Positions 1 through 6,224 of a stretch of 6,224 nucleotides of DNA are shown piece by piece (within the stretch, counting starts at the first letter, position 1; each line of letters starts with the position of its first letter). The stretch comes from Flavobacteriales bacterium (lineage in GTDB: Bacteria > Bacteroidota > Bacteroidia > Flavobacteriales_F > PHOS-HE28): NCBI GenBank assembly GCA_024640205.1, contig JAHEFL010000117.1, positions 1-6,224 of the forward strand. The letters are read 5' to 3'. Both the position numbers and the translations under genes were made by a program. The notes beneath the pieces were generated by a model. That model did not search any database and had not been told where the DNA came from. It worked only from the letters and a program-made list of their open reading frames with translations.

Positions 1-226
1 ATAATCTTGGGAGTGCTCGGATCATACCCCATTTCCGATGCTCGTCATCATACGGGATCCACTCACAATTGAAGCCCAAAGACCTCATTTCATCCAACAT
101 CGCGGGACGTTCCGGATACAGGATGAGAAACGTGTAATGAATGCCCCCGGTCTTACGGGCACGCTCCGCAAACCAGGACAGGTACGGTACGGTTGAATTG
201 TTGGAGAAAGTATGAAGGACGTGCAT
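1..226 (-). CDS. Glycosyltransferase, GT4-like, N-terminal part (runs off left edge)
   Basis: This reading frame starts at an ATG at 226-224 and stays open to the left edge, giving 75 complete residues that begin MHVLHTFSNNSTVPYLSWFA. The pattern is that of the first Rossmann half of a GT-B fold glycosyltransferase: a short beta strand at the extreme N-terminus (HVLHTF), a helix (YLSWFAERARKTG), a second strand (HYTFLILYP) and then a helix and strand leading to CEWIPYDDE. The nucleotide-sugar-binding C-terminal half lies outside the window, so donor and acceptor cannot be judged. A GAGG at 230-233 sits only 3 bases before the ATG, closer than ideal for a Shine-Dalgarno site. A separate promoter candidate lies about 30-40 bases upstream. 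The location beside other polysaccharide genes supports a role in glycan assembly at the cytoplasmic face of the membrane. The family call is from fold pattern and context, not from a catalytic motif. Confidence 0.7.
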   Translation of the reverse strand, partial: MHVLHTFSNNSTVPYLSWFAERARKTGGIHYTFLILYPERPAMLDEMRSLGFNCEWIPYDDEHRKWGMIRALPRL

Positions 227-254
227 TTACCTCGGCCCGAATGGAATGGCCCCC

Positions 255-270
255 TGATCGATCAAAAGTA
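255..270 (-). promoter_or_regulatory. Candidate Bacteroidota-type -7 element overlapping a palindrome
   Basis: Within the 97-base gap between the acyltransferase and the next glycosyltransferase, the minus strand reads TACTTTTG at 270-263, an exact match to the TAnnTTTG -7 consensus known from Bacteroidota. It runs directly into the perfect 10-base palindrome TGATCGATCA (255-264). Transcription from it would give a leader of about 30 bases before the ATG at 226. I do not see a clear TTG-type -33 element at the expected distance upstream, which weakens the call. The palindrome lies where a repressor or activator could cover the start point, but that is inference. The rest of the gap (227-254 and 271-323) shows no terminator hairpin followed by a T-run. 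Confidence 0.35.
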
Positions 271-323
271 CTGGAGCTATCCGGAGATCTTTGTTTCCGC
301 ACGTGTCAGTGGACCTTATGACT

Positions 324-1373
324 CTAGCGCTGATCAGGTGCAAGACCTTTAATATTCTTGCGAGCTTTCTTGGACATGAGCTGGAAAGGGCGTTCGATAT
401 ATCGATGGAACAGCCAGGCTGCTGCCAGAGCGATCGCGGTGTATGCGAATAGCAGAAATACCTTGCCCATGGTGTATTGGTGAATGTCGGTCAGCCGCTT
501 GACCAGACTTTCCGAAAAATATGCGACCGGAACATGGGTTATATATAGACTATAGGAAATATCACCCAATAGAATGAGTGCCTTCCATTCCATTTCCACC
601 TTCGAAAGGATTACACCGGCAGTGATCAACGAGAACAAGAGAGGTACCTGATCACTTTCCATGATACAGATCCCGCTTGCCAGAACGATCAGAAAACCGA
701 ATTGGACCCGACCGATCACTTCATGTTGCAAAAGGAACACCAGCATTCCGATCACGAAATAGGGCGCATAATCGAATAGCCAATAATCATCCAACAACTT
801 GGCCCCGACTATCGCCACCAGGATCAACATGATCCGGGTACCTTTTCTTGGGTCCATCAGGAACGGCAATATTGCTCCGATCAGAACGTAGAACTGGAAT
901 TCGATCATTAGTGACCAGAAAGCAAAATTGTACCATTGGGTAGTGAACAGTGCGGGATGAAAGGTGAAATTTCCTAGGATCGAACGGACATTGACTCCAG
1001 GCCAACCGATAGTGTCAACCGGTGTTCCGGTGATCCAGACCGCCAAGGCATGATAGAGAACGACCAACGATGCAGCGATATATGCCGGTGGGGCGATACG
1101 CAAGTATCTGCGGAACATGAAATTGCCAAATCCGTTCAATGCATAGCCGGATCGTTGAAGGGCATAAGGAATGATGAACCCTGAAATGACGAAGAATACC
1201 TGCACCCCGAATCTTGCCGGATCGAAGAATTCCTCTAAAGGATTCGGCCTGATGGTTGGTAGGATTGATCCGCTAAAGTGGAAAAGAACCACTCCTAAGG
1301 CGGCGATCCCACGCAATGGGTCCAGGATACTAATGTGTTTCAATCGTCGAATAATGTGGGTCGAACGGACCAA
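324..1373 (-). CDS. Acyltransferase family 3 membrane protein (probable polysaccharide O-acyltransferase)
   Basis: This is a 349-residue integral membrane protein of the acyltransferase-3 (OafA/NodX-like) family, which transfers acyl groups, usually acetyl, to sugars of surface glycans. Family landmarks run in order: DPLRGIAALGVVLFHFSG (18-35) with the conserved Arg21 and His32; GVQVFFVISGFIIPY (56-70); the basic FRRYLRIAPP (87-96); WSLMIEFQFYVL (153-164) with Glu158; YSLYITHVPV (274-283); and a final helix ending at ERPF (327-330). Many hydrophobic stretches lie between them, consistent with the roughly ten membrane helices of the family. The length fits a bare membrane domain with no periplasmic SGNH domain. 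The start is uncertain: the frame has no ATG at its 5' end. It may begin at TTG 1373 (used here, with GGAAAG two bases upstream) or at TTG 1343, which would give the more typical N-terminus MKHISILDPLRG. It lies 87 bases downstream of the GT4 gene, suggesting it decorates the same glycan. Confidence 0.9.
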   Translation of the reverse strand: MVRSTHIIRRLKHISILDPLRGIAALGVVLFHFSGSILPTIRPNPLEEFFDPARFGVQVFFVISGFIIPYALQRSGYALNGFGNFMFRRYLRIAPPAYIAASLVVLYHALAVWITGTPVDTIGWPGVNVRSILGNFTFHPALFTTQWYNFAFWSLMIEFQFYVLIGAILPFLMDPRKGTRIMLILVAIVGAKLLDDYWLFDYAPYFVIGMLVFLLQHEVIGRVQFGFLIVLASGICIMESDQVPLLFSLITAGVILSKVEMEWKALILLGDISYSLYITHVPVAYFSESLVKRLTDIHQYTMGKVFLLFAYTAIALAAAWLFHRYIERPFQLMSKKARKNIKGLAPDQR

Positions 1374-1460
1374 TGCTTTCCGACAGCATCGATCGATCAG
1401 TGAGCATGAGCATTCAAACTTGAGGAGCTTGCAAATATGGCTGGTCCAGAGTAAAAAAGT

Positions 1461-2666
1461 CTAATGCCCCGAAGCCAGCAATACCCTGGTATAAACCTGT
1501 TCGATCCGTTCGGCGACCGCATCCTCACTGAATTTTAACTGCGCATCGCGTGCGATATCCTCCGTTCGGAACCGATCGCCATCATTGATGCACTGCATCA
1601 ATGCCTGTGCGAGGATATCTGGATCTGAGGCGGGTACGAGAATGCCATTGGAACCGTCCACTAATTCGGGCAGACCATTCACGTTCATGGACAGGACGGG
1701 TGTACCACAACAAAGACTCTCGATCACCACGCACGGCAAGTTATCCGCCGTTGTGGGGAGAACGAACAAATGGGCCTTTTGCATGAGCACGGCAAGGTCG
1801 GATTTAAGGAGCATTCCGTGGAACCGGATGTCGACACCCGTCAATTCTTTGCTACAACGGGATCTGATAACATCCATATTGGGGCCGTATCCAACCCAGT
1901 CCACCTGACATCGATGCCGCATAGCAAGAGGGATCAAGGCCATGGCATCGATGAAAACGTCATGGTCCTTCGGTGGTCGCCATACCGCAGCAAGCACGAT
2001 CCTGAACGGTGGTGAACCAGGTTTGATAGCTGGCTTGAAGACGGCGTTAGCAATATTCGGTATGACGGAAATTATGCTCTGATCCACCCCGAAATCATTG
2101 CAAAGTACCTTTGCCAGGTCATGGGAAACCGGAAGGACCGCTTTAATATTGGGATGATCGAACCATTTGGCTATCGCCTTGCGCTGGGCCCATTGTTCCC
2201 TTCTTGGAAGTGTATTGATCCCAAGATGGTAGTACGAATTGTGCTCGGTAACGACCACAGGTAGGTCCATTATCGACGCGATGTCCAGCACTTGTGATGT
2301 GACCTCGGTACGAACGTGAACATGGATCAGATCGAATCCGCATTCCCGATGCAAACGATTGATAAGTTTCCGATAGGCTGATCTTACAAGCCTATCCGCA
2401 ACCTTGAATCGACGGATGGGAGTATCGATCCGTATGCGATGGACCGGAAGACCATCCTCATATGCAAAGGAGGACACCATTCTGGGCCAGCCAATTCCAC
2501 CTTTGTGAACCTCTGCGTATACCACGGTAACAGGGCGTTCGCGTGCTATGGCCCGTACATGTTCCTTGATGAAAATGCCGGCAACGCCATTTTCGTCAGG
2601 CCACCATCCTGCAATACACAGTACATGACCTCCCTGTATCGAGGGGTCTTTCCCCGCACCATTCAT
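1461..2666 (-). CDS. Glycosyltransferase family 4 (GT-B fold)
   Basis: This 401-residue cytosolic or membrane-associated enzyme is predicted to transfer a sugar from a nucleotide-sugar to a growing lipid-linked glycan. It has the two GT-B halves. The N-terminal acceptor domain opens with HVLCIAGWWPDENGVAGIFI (14-33), whose Gly-rich loop and following helix are typical, and contains FDLIHVHVRTE (111-121) and VVVTEHNS (137-144). The C-terminal donor domain opens with FRIVLAAVWRPPKDHDVFIDA (221-241) and carries WVGYGP (257-262), RFHGML (281-286) and the signature region ADNLPCVVIESLCCGTPVL (307-325). The usual EX7E pair appears as DX7E, Asp308 and Glu316, a substitution seen in other GT4 proteins with a DNLP loop. 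The ATG at 2666 overlaps the TGA of the methyltransferase in an ATGA, implying coupled translation. There is no signal peptide. The length is normal for the family. Sugar specificity cannot be read from the sequence. Confidence 0.93.
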   Translation of the reverse strand: MNGAGKDPSIQGGHVLCIAGWWPDENGVAGIFIKEHVRAIARERPVTVVYAEVHKGGIGWPRMVSSFAYEDGLPVHRIRIDTPIRRFKVADRLVRSAYRKLINRLHRECGFDLIHVHVRTEVTSQVLDIASIMDLPVVVTEHNSYYHLGINTLPRREQWAQRKAIAKWFDHPNIKAVLPVSHDLAKVLCNDFGVDQSIISVIPNIANAVFKPAIKPGSPPFRIVLAAVWRPPKDHDVFIDAMALIPLAMRHRCQVDWVGYGPNMDVIRSRCSKELTGVDIRFHGMLLKSDLAVLMQKAHLFVLPTTADNLPCVVIESLCCGTPVLSMNVNGLPELVDGSNGILVPASDPDILAQALMQCINDGDRFRTEDIARDAQLKFSEDAVAERIEQVYTRVLLASGH

Positions 2667-3367
2667 CGAACTGACCCGATTAGCCGCGCGATCATTGAAC
2701 TCCGTGCTTCCGGTTCCCTCAACTCTGTATAGTTCGGGCTTTGTGGTTTACGGGTCAGGACCAAAGCCATATAATCGGGTTCAACGGTCCAGATCGAATG
2801 ACGCTGGAAATGCTGGATCGACAGACCGGATGCGTCTATATCCTCGACCAATCGTGGTAAATGAAGAGCGAGGTCGATCACTTGAAGAAGTTCAGGTCTG
2901 TTCTCTCTCAACCAATCCGCATAATATGGATCCGGAGCATGGATCAGGATCTTACCACTGTCCGAGAGCAGACCATTGAGCTTTTTGAACAATCCAACAT
3001 GCTGATCGAGGGGAATATGTTCAAGCACATCCGGGAGTACGATCATGTCGAACGAGCCTGCTATCGCGTCGTTCACGATATCGACCACCCGAAGCTCCAG
3101 GTCCCTGTACTTGTTCAGTTGGTTTCGGGCGGTTTCGATGCTTACAGGACTGAGGTCGATCGCCAATAGTGACCCATTTTTCAATTGCCCGATCAGCAAA
3201 CCGGTGAAGGTGCCTATACCGCATCCGATCTCGAGAACCGTCTTTGCATTTGATACGCCGTGAGCCATGGCCAACTCGAGTATTCGATGATGTCGGGCAT
3301 TCGTGCCTGACCTGGATTGTTGCCCAGCGAATCGATCATAGAAATCCCTTATCGAGCTTGTTTCCAT
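2663..3367 (-). CDS. Class I SAM-dependent methyltransferase
   Basis: This 234-residue soluble protein has the Rossmann methyltransferase core. Motif I is VLEIGCGIGTFTG (44-56), the glycine loop that binds S-adenosylmethionine. Asp71 in LLAIDLS (67-73) is the acidic residue at the end of strand 2 expected to hold the ribose hydroxyls. The post-motif-II segment is FDMIVLPDVLEHI (106-118), and GKILIHAPDPYY (138-149) is the strand 5 region. The C-terminal part contains NRPELLQVIDLALHLP (156-171) and EPDYMALVLTRK (196-207). The arrangement resembles UbiE/UbiG-like (Methyltransf_11/25) enzymes that occur among O-antigen and capsule genes. From context I infer that it methylates a sugar of the repeat unit, but a small-molecule substrate is not excluded. 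Its ATG lies inside the last codons of the flippase gene (19-base overlap) and its stop overlaps the next ATG, so it should be made in step with both neighbours. Confidence 0.9.
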   Translation of the reverse strand: METSSIRDFYDRFAGQQSRSGTNARHHRILELAMAHGVSNAKTVLEIGCGIGTFTGLLIGQLKNGSLLAIDLSPVSIETARNQLNKYRDLELRVVDIVNDAIAGSFDMIVLPDVLEHIPLDQHVGLFKKLNGLLSDSGKILIHAPDPYYADWLRENRPELLQVIDLALHLPRLVEDIDASGLSIQHFQRHSIWTVEPDYMALVLTRKPQSPNYTELREPEARSSMIARLIGSVR

Positions 3368-4677
3368 GGAGCGGAAGTTCGTAACGAACCGAGGTCCGAA
3401 TAGCGCACCAAGAACAGGTCATGGACGGGAATGCCCAATCTGTATCGGATGACGGAGAGTACGGCCACAAGGATCGAAAGGTAGGATATCGTGGAGGCGA
3501 TCGCCGCTCCCTCGATCCCCCATAACGGTATCAATGCCAGATCCAAAAGGATGGTGACCAATGCACCGATGGAAGTTGCTAGCAAATTGAACCGTTGTCC
3601 TCCACCCTGAACCACCAATTGGGCCAGTAGTTTGAATGCACTGCTGAACAGGATCCCGGGCAGCAGAAGCCAAAGTGCAGTGACGGACGAACCGAAAACG
3701 TCCCCGAACAGTATTGGGATCAACCATGGTGCCATAAAAGCCAGTCCTACGGAGAGCACCAATACAGCTGAAAAGTTCAAGCGAGCCACCATTTTGAAAC
3801 GCGGCAGCAACTCATCCTTTCGTTGTCCATAAAGGTAGGGCTGGACTACGCGCGAAAATGGTTCCGGTACGTAGAACAGGAGTTGACCCACACCCACCGC
3901 AACTGCATAAAGTCCAAGCGCGGAAGCGCCATGATATTGGTCCACGACCCATACATCGAACCGATAGTTGACAAGGTTGATCAGATTGCTCAGGTGACCG
4001 ACCAGGGAGAACGCAATAATGGGTCGGATGATCTTCCAGGACCATATTGGTAAAACCGGCATTCCAACCAGGACGGTATACATAACGCACCACATGACGG
4101 AGACCAACAACAGAATGACGATGGTGACGGTCAACACTGCGGAAAGTTCCGTGCCGGGTCCGATCCGATCCTTGAAGAAGTACAAAAGCGTGAATCCGAT
4201 CGCGCTGAGCGCTGCGTTAAAAATGCTCATCCAATTGAGCACCTTGAACTCCTTCAGCCCCAAAAGGACCGCAGCAATGGTGCCATTCAACATGGCCAGA
4301 ATAATGCTCAGGTATACGTAGCCCCAGTATAGCCAGTGAACAGCTTCATTCGGCATCAGGATCGCAGTCAACGGAGCAGAGGATCGCACACCTAACAGTA
4401 TCAGGGGGGTCAGTGCGATATTGATGAACAATAATGTGGCGCCGGTTCCGATGACCGACCGCTCAGCACCGTTCTTGGATGTGAAATAGGATACTCCGAA
4501 GCCGATATTGATCGAAAGCAGCATGGAGAACAAGGCCACTTGGTTGGTGATCAACGCGTAAGCACCACGTCCCTCATCACCAAGTATCCGCGTCATCAAG
4601 GTGCTGGAAACGAAGAACAGTAGCAGAGTGGGTGCCTGCGTAACGAATGTGTAGAATATGCCCCGCTTCATTGACAT
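3349..4677 (-). CDS. Wzx-type polysaccharide/lipid-linked oligosaccharide flippase (MOP superfamily)
   Basis: This 442-residue protein is nearly all membrane. I count about twelve hydrophobic segments, near residues 10-30, 41-62, 78-97, 115-140, 148-168, 179-204, 218-240, 252-272, 300-324, 333-357, 364-384 and 388-410, the number expected for Wzx flippases. Family-like features are the loop after the first helix, TRILGDEGRGAYAL (29-42); NYRFDVWVVDQYHGASALGLYAVA (237-260); VVQPYLYGQRKDE (277-289); and LIPLWGIEGAAIAST (382-396). Such proteins move undecaprenyl-linked repeat units from the cytoplasmic to the periplasmic face of the inner membrane. The start is fixed at ATG 4677 or the second ATG two codons on, because an in-frame TGA lies two codons upstream; I see no Shine-Dalgarno sequence. 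The 3' end runs 19 bases into the methyltransferase gene. The family is clear; the exact glycan is not. I leave the symbol blank because Wzx-like names depend on the pathway. Confidence 0.92.
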   Translation of the reverse strand: MSMKRGIFYTFVTQAPTLLLFFVSSTLMTRILGDEGRGAYALITNQVALFSMLLSINIGFGVSYFTSKNGAERSVIGTGATLLFINIALTPLILLGVRSSAPLTAILMPNEAVHWLYWGYVYLSIILAMLNGTIAAVLLGLKEFKVLNWMSIFNAALSAIGFTLLYFFKDRIGPGTELSAVLTVTIVILLLVSVMWCVMYTVLVGMPVLPIWSWKIIRPIIAFSLVGHLSNLINLVNYRFDVWVVDQYHGASALGLYAVAVGVGQLLFYVPEPFSRVVQPYLYGQRKDELLPRFKMVARLNFSAVLVLSVGLAFMAPWLIPILFGDVFGSSVTALWLLLPGILFSSAFKLLAQLVVQGGGQRFNLLATSIGALVTILLDLALIPLWGIEGAAIASTISYLSILVAVLSVIRYRLGIPVHDLFLVRYSDLGSLRTSAPWKQAR

Positions 4678-4710
4678 GGTTCAGCCAGGAGTATCAATGA
4701 GAACCGATCG

Positions 4711-4738
4711 ATGGTCCGAAATGCGAAAGGCATTCCAT
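4711..4738. other. Imperfect hairpin in the gap before the flippase
   Basis: The 88-base gap 4678-4765 holds an inverted repeat. AATGC (4720-4724) pairs with GCATT (4730-4734) around a 5-base loop, and ATGG (4711-4714) pairs with CCAT (4735-4738), leaving five bases (4715-4719) bulged on one side. No T-run follows in the direction of transcription, so it is not an intrinsic terminator. It lies about 34-61 bases before the flippase ATG and could affect RNA processing or translation, or be chance. The GATCGAT motif at 4706-4712 runs into its left arm. Nothing else is recognised in this gap. Confidence 0.25.
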
Positions 4739-4765
4739 GGGCTGGAGGGTTACCGGCATCAACCG

Positions 4766-6224
4766 TCACAATCGAAAAGGAAGTCTAGCGATCAGGTTCG
4801 TGAAGCGCTGTTCCTTAGCGTATTCGGAACGAGCGGTCTTATAATGTTCCGGCTCCGATGAACTTTTCCAAGTACGGAAGAGCTCGATCGCGGAATCGTG
4901 ATCATCGGACATGTAAACAAGGTCCTGCCGGTCCGAATATTCGGACAGCCAACTGGAGAATACCGCTTTGCCCTGACCCAGGAATTGAACGACCTTCTGG
5001 CTGGAGATCCGATTGGCGGGGTGATCTTTTTTCAGGTACATGAACCCAAATCCTGCCCCTGCGATGAACGTCCTTAGGAAGCTGAAGGGGACGGGTGGCA
5101 AGATGCGGACATTCGGCAACGTCGGACCATGGATAAGCTGGATGCCTTTCGGGTCGGTTACCTGCACCGGGCCCACGATGACCCAGGTGACCTCCGGATT
5201 CTTCAAGAACATCTTTTCCCATAAAGCAAAATCATGCCTGTCGTTGATATTGCCGATGTACAATCCGTATCCCGGCGGTGCTGGCAGCTCCGATCGTTCG
5301 AGGGTCGCTGGTGACAGGTCATCATCCGAAAGTCCATGGGGCATATAATGCACCGAGTCATTCAATGAATCAAAGCGCGGCATCAGGTCATGCGCGACAC
5401 AGAAAACATGGTCACATCGCTTCGCGAGGAATCTTTCACTCCTCCATCTCAGCCCGTAGTCATCGGCACAATGATATACGGATACAACCGGCTGGAACGA
5501 GGAGGGTGCGGACAATCGTCTAGGATCGAAACTCCAGAACAAGGGCCTCAGGCATCCCAGGCGCCGCAGGAACTTACTGAGCCTATGTGAAATGATCCGA
5601 TCGTTGATACCACTTAACAAACCACCGAATAGAGGTATGGCATTGTTATAGGACAGTACGGTGATCCCTTCAGGACTTTTACGAGAAACGACAGCGCTCC
5701 GGAACAGATGGGAAAGATTCCAAGGTTCGGGTGGGTCGATAAAGAATACGTCCCGGTATTCTCTCAGTGCGAGTGCATAGCGGTGTTTGCTATACCGTGG
5801 TCCATACCAGCCTTCATTGGATATGATGAGAATAGGGCTGTCCTTGGGGATCAGCTTCGGATCGGGCGACGATGCGGTCGTGGCCTGCACGACCGGGTCC
5901 AAAATGGGTTCTTCCGCTTTGGATACAACAGGAGCGGGTTCGTTCCCATTGGAACGAAGGTTATCGAATATTTGCTCGATCAGCTGACCATACTCAACGG
6001 AATCGAGATAGGGTTCTACCTCGGAATTTACCACCCCGATCCGTCCTTCAAGGAGGTCATTTATCAGCGAAAGAAAATGATCAGGGTCCTCAGCCTTGTA
6101 GTAACCAGCACCGTCCAGTATTGGTACATAGCTGTTATTGGTCGATACGACCGGACACAATTGAGAGAGATAGGTCAAAACCTTCAATGGTGTCCGTCCG
6201 GCTTTGACAGGAAGACTATGGGTC
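4766..6224 (-). CDS. Two-domain glycosyltransferase, 3' part (runs off right edge)
   Basis: The reading frame is open from the right edge to the TGA at 4768-4766, giving 485 complete residues. A TTG at 6187 should not be taken as the start, because the residues just before it (KAGRTP) continue the same protein. The first part is the end of a GT-B donor domain: PLKVLTYLSQLCPVVST (6140-6190), then YYKAEDPDHF and a closing helix. A Pro/Ala/Glu/Ser-rich linker follows (about 5837-5953). A second GT-B-like domain starts at ILIISNEGWYGPRYSKHRYA (from about 5833). It contains VYHCADDY (about 5456-5479), MPHGLSDDD (5318-5344), GLYIGNINDRHDF (5228-5266) and SQKVVQFLGQGKAVFSS (4952-5002), which parallels the end of the first domain. 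The second half resembles the TuaH-like group of family 1/4 transferases. It has no clear EX7E pair. I infer two transfer steps, or one active and one regulatory domain, in glycan assembly. The stop lies 88 bases before the flippase. Confidence 0.85.
   Translation of the reverse strand, partial: THSLPVKAGRTPLKVLTYLSQLCPVVSTNNSYVPILDGAGYYKAEDPDHFLSLINDLLEGRIGVVNSEVEPYLDSVEYGQLIEQIFDNLRSNGNEPAPVVSKAEEPILDPVVQATTASSPDPKLIPKDSPILIISNEGWYGPRYSKHRYALALREYRDVFFIDPPEPWNLSHLFRSAVVSRKSPEGITVLSYNNAIPLFGGLLSGINDRIISHRLSKFLRRLGCLRPLFWSFDPRRLSAPSSFQPVVSVYHCADDYGLRWRSERFLAKRCDHVFCVAHDLMPRFDSLNDSVHYMPHGLSDDDLSPATLERSELPAPPGYGLYIGNINDRHDFALWEKMFLKNPEVTWVIVGPVQVTDPKGIQLIHGPTLPNVRILPPVPFSFLRTFIAGAGFGFMYLKKDHPANRISSQKVVQFLGQGKAVFSSWLSEYSDRQDLVYMSDDHDSAIELFRTWKSSSEPEHYKTARSEYAKEQRFTNLIARLPFRL

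Noticed and set aside
1374..1463. GT4 and acyltransferase lie in the same frame with only one TAG (1463-1461) between them, as if one long fusion gene had been broken by a stop.
   Set aside because: The 29 codons between the TAG and the TTG read as a Cys-rich, non-protein-like string (ICKLLKFECSCSLIDRCCRK), the GT4 protein already has a complete C-terminal helix, and shared frame occurs by chance in one of three gene pairs.
1171..1464. Plus-strand open frame of 97 codons, one of many plus-strand frames across the window.
   Set aside because: It lies opposite the acyltransferase start and the intergenic gap, shows no recognisable domain and is rich in residues typical of antisense shadow frames. 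The same applies to the other plus-strand frames, such as 2439-2732, 4019-4321 and 5872-6207.
1452..1490. T-run on the minus strand (TTTTTT at about 1458-1453) just after the GT4 stop, as a possible intrinsic terminator.
   Set aside because: The only upstream stem I find is a 4-base CCAG/CTGG, inside the coding region and separated from the T-run; too weak for a terminator.
4902..5222. Minus-strand 106-codon frame within the double glycosyltransferase.
   Set aside because: It is an out-of-frame shadow: the main frame over the same bases carries the conserved donor-domain motifs, and this frame has no domain-like pattern.
1..6224. Possible defence system, prophage, transposon or CRISPR within the window.
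   Set aside because: All supported genes have clear polysaccharide-biosynthesis families, no nuclease, helicase, transposase or integrase motif is seen, and I find no direct repeats of array or IS-end type.

Overview
The window is one face of a surface-polysaccharide (capsule, O-antigen or exopolysaccharide) biosynthesis locus. All six genes I can support lie on the minus strand and read from the right edge to the left edge. In transcription order they are: the 3' part of a two-domain glycosyltransferase (4766 to the right edge), a Wzx-type flippase (3349-4677), a class I SAM-dependent methyltransferase (2663-3367), a GT4-type glycosyltransferase (1461-2666), an acyltransferase-3 membrane protein (324-1373), and the N-terminal 75 residues of another GT4-like glycosyltransferase (1-226). 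The genes fill the window; the only gaps are 97, 87 and 88 bases.

The middle three genes are the most tightly organised. The flippase overlaps the methyltransferase by 19 bases and the methyltransferase overlaps the GT4 gene by 4 bases (ATGA), so they probably form one translationally coupled unit. Longer spacers separate this unit from the double glycosyltransferase upstream and the acyltransferase downstream. A plausible combined job is that the glycosyltransferases build a lipid-linked repeat unit on the cytoplasmic membrane face, the methyltransferase and acyltransferase decorate it, and the flippase moves it across the inner membrane. No Wzy-like polymerase, initiating sugar-phosphate transferase or nucleotide-sugar enzyme is visible; they would have to lie outside the window.

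The organism is most likely a Gram-negative bacterium and perhaps a member of the Bacteroidota with roughly balanced base composition. Supporting this tentatively are the near absence of Shine-Dalgarno sequences before the starts and one good match to the Bacteroidota -7 promoter element (TAnnTTTG) at 263-270, 5' of the last gene. No taxonomic marker gene is present, so this is a weak inference.

I found no RNA gene, CRISPR array, insertion sequence, toxin or defence system, and nothing I would call a new biological system. The points most worth checking are the double glycosyltransferase with its proline-rich linker, a GATCGAT motif present in all three intergenic gaps, a palindrome placed on the candidate promoter, and the non-ATG start of the acyltransferase with a short ORF overlapping it.
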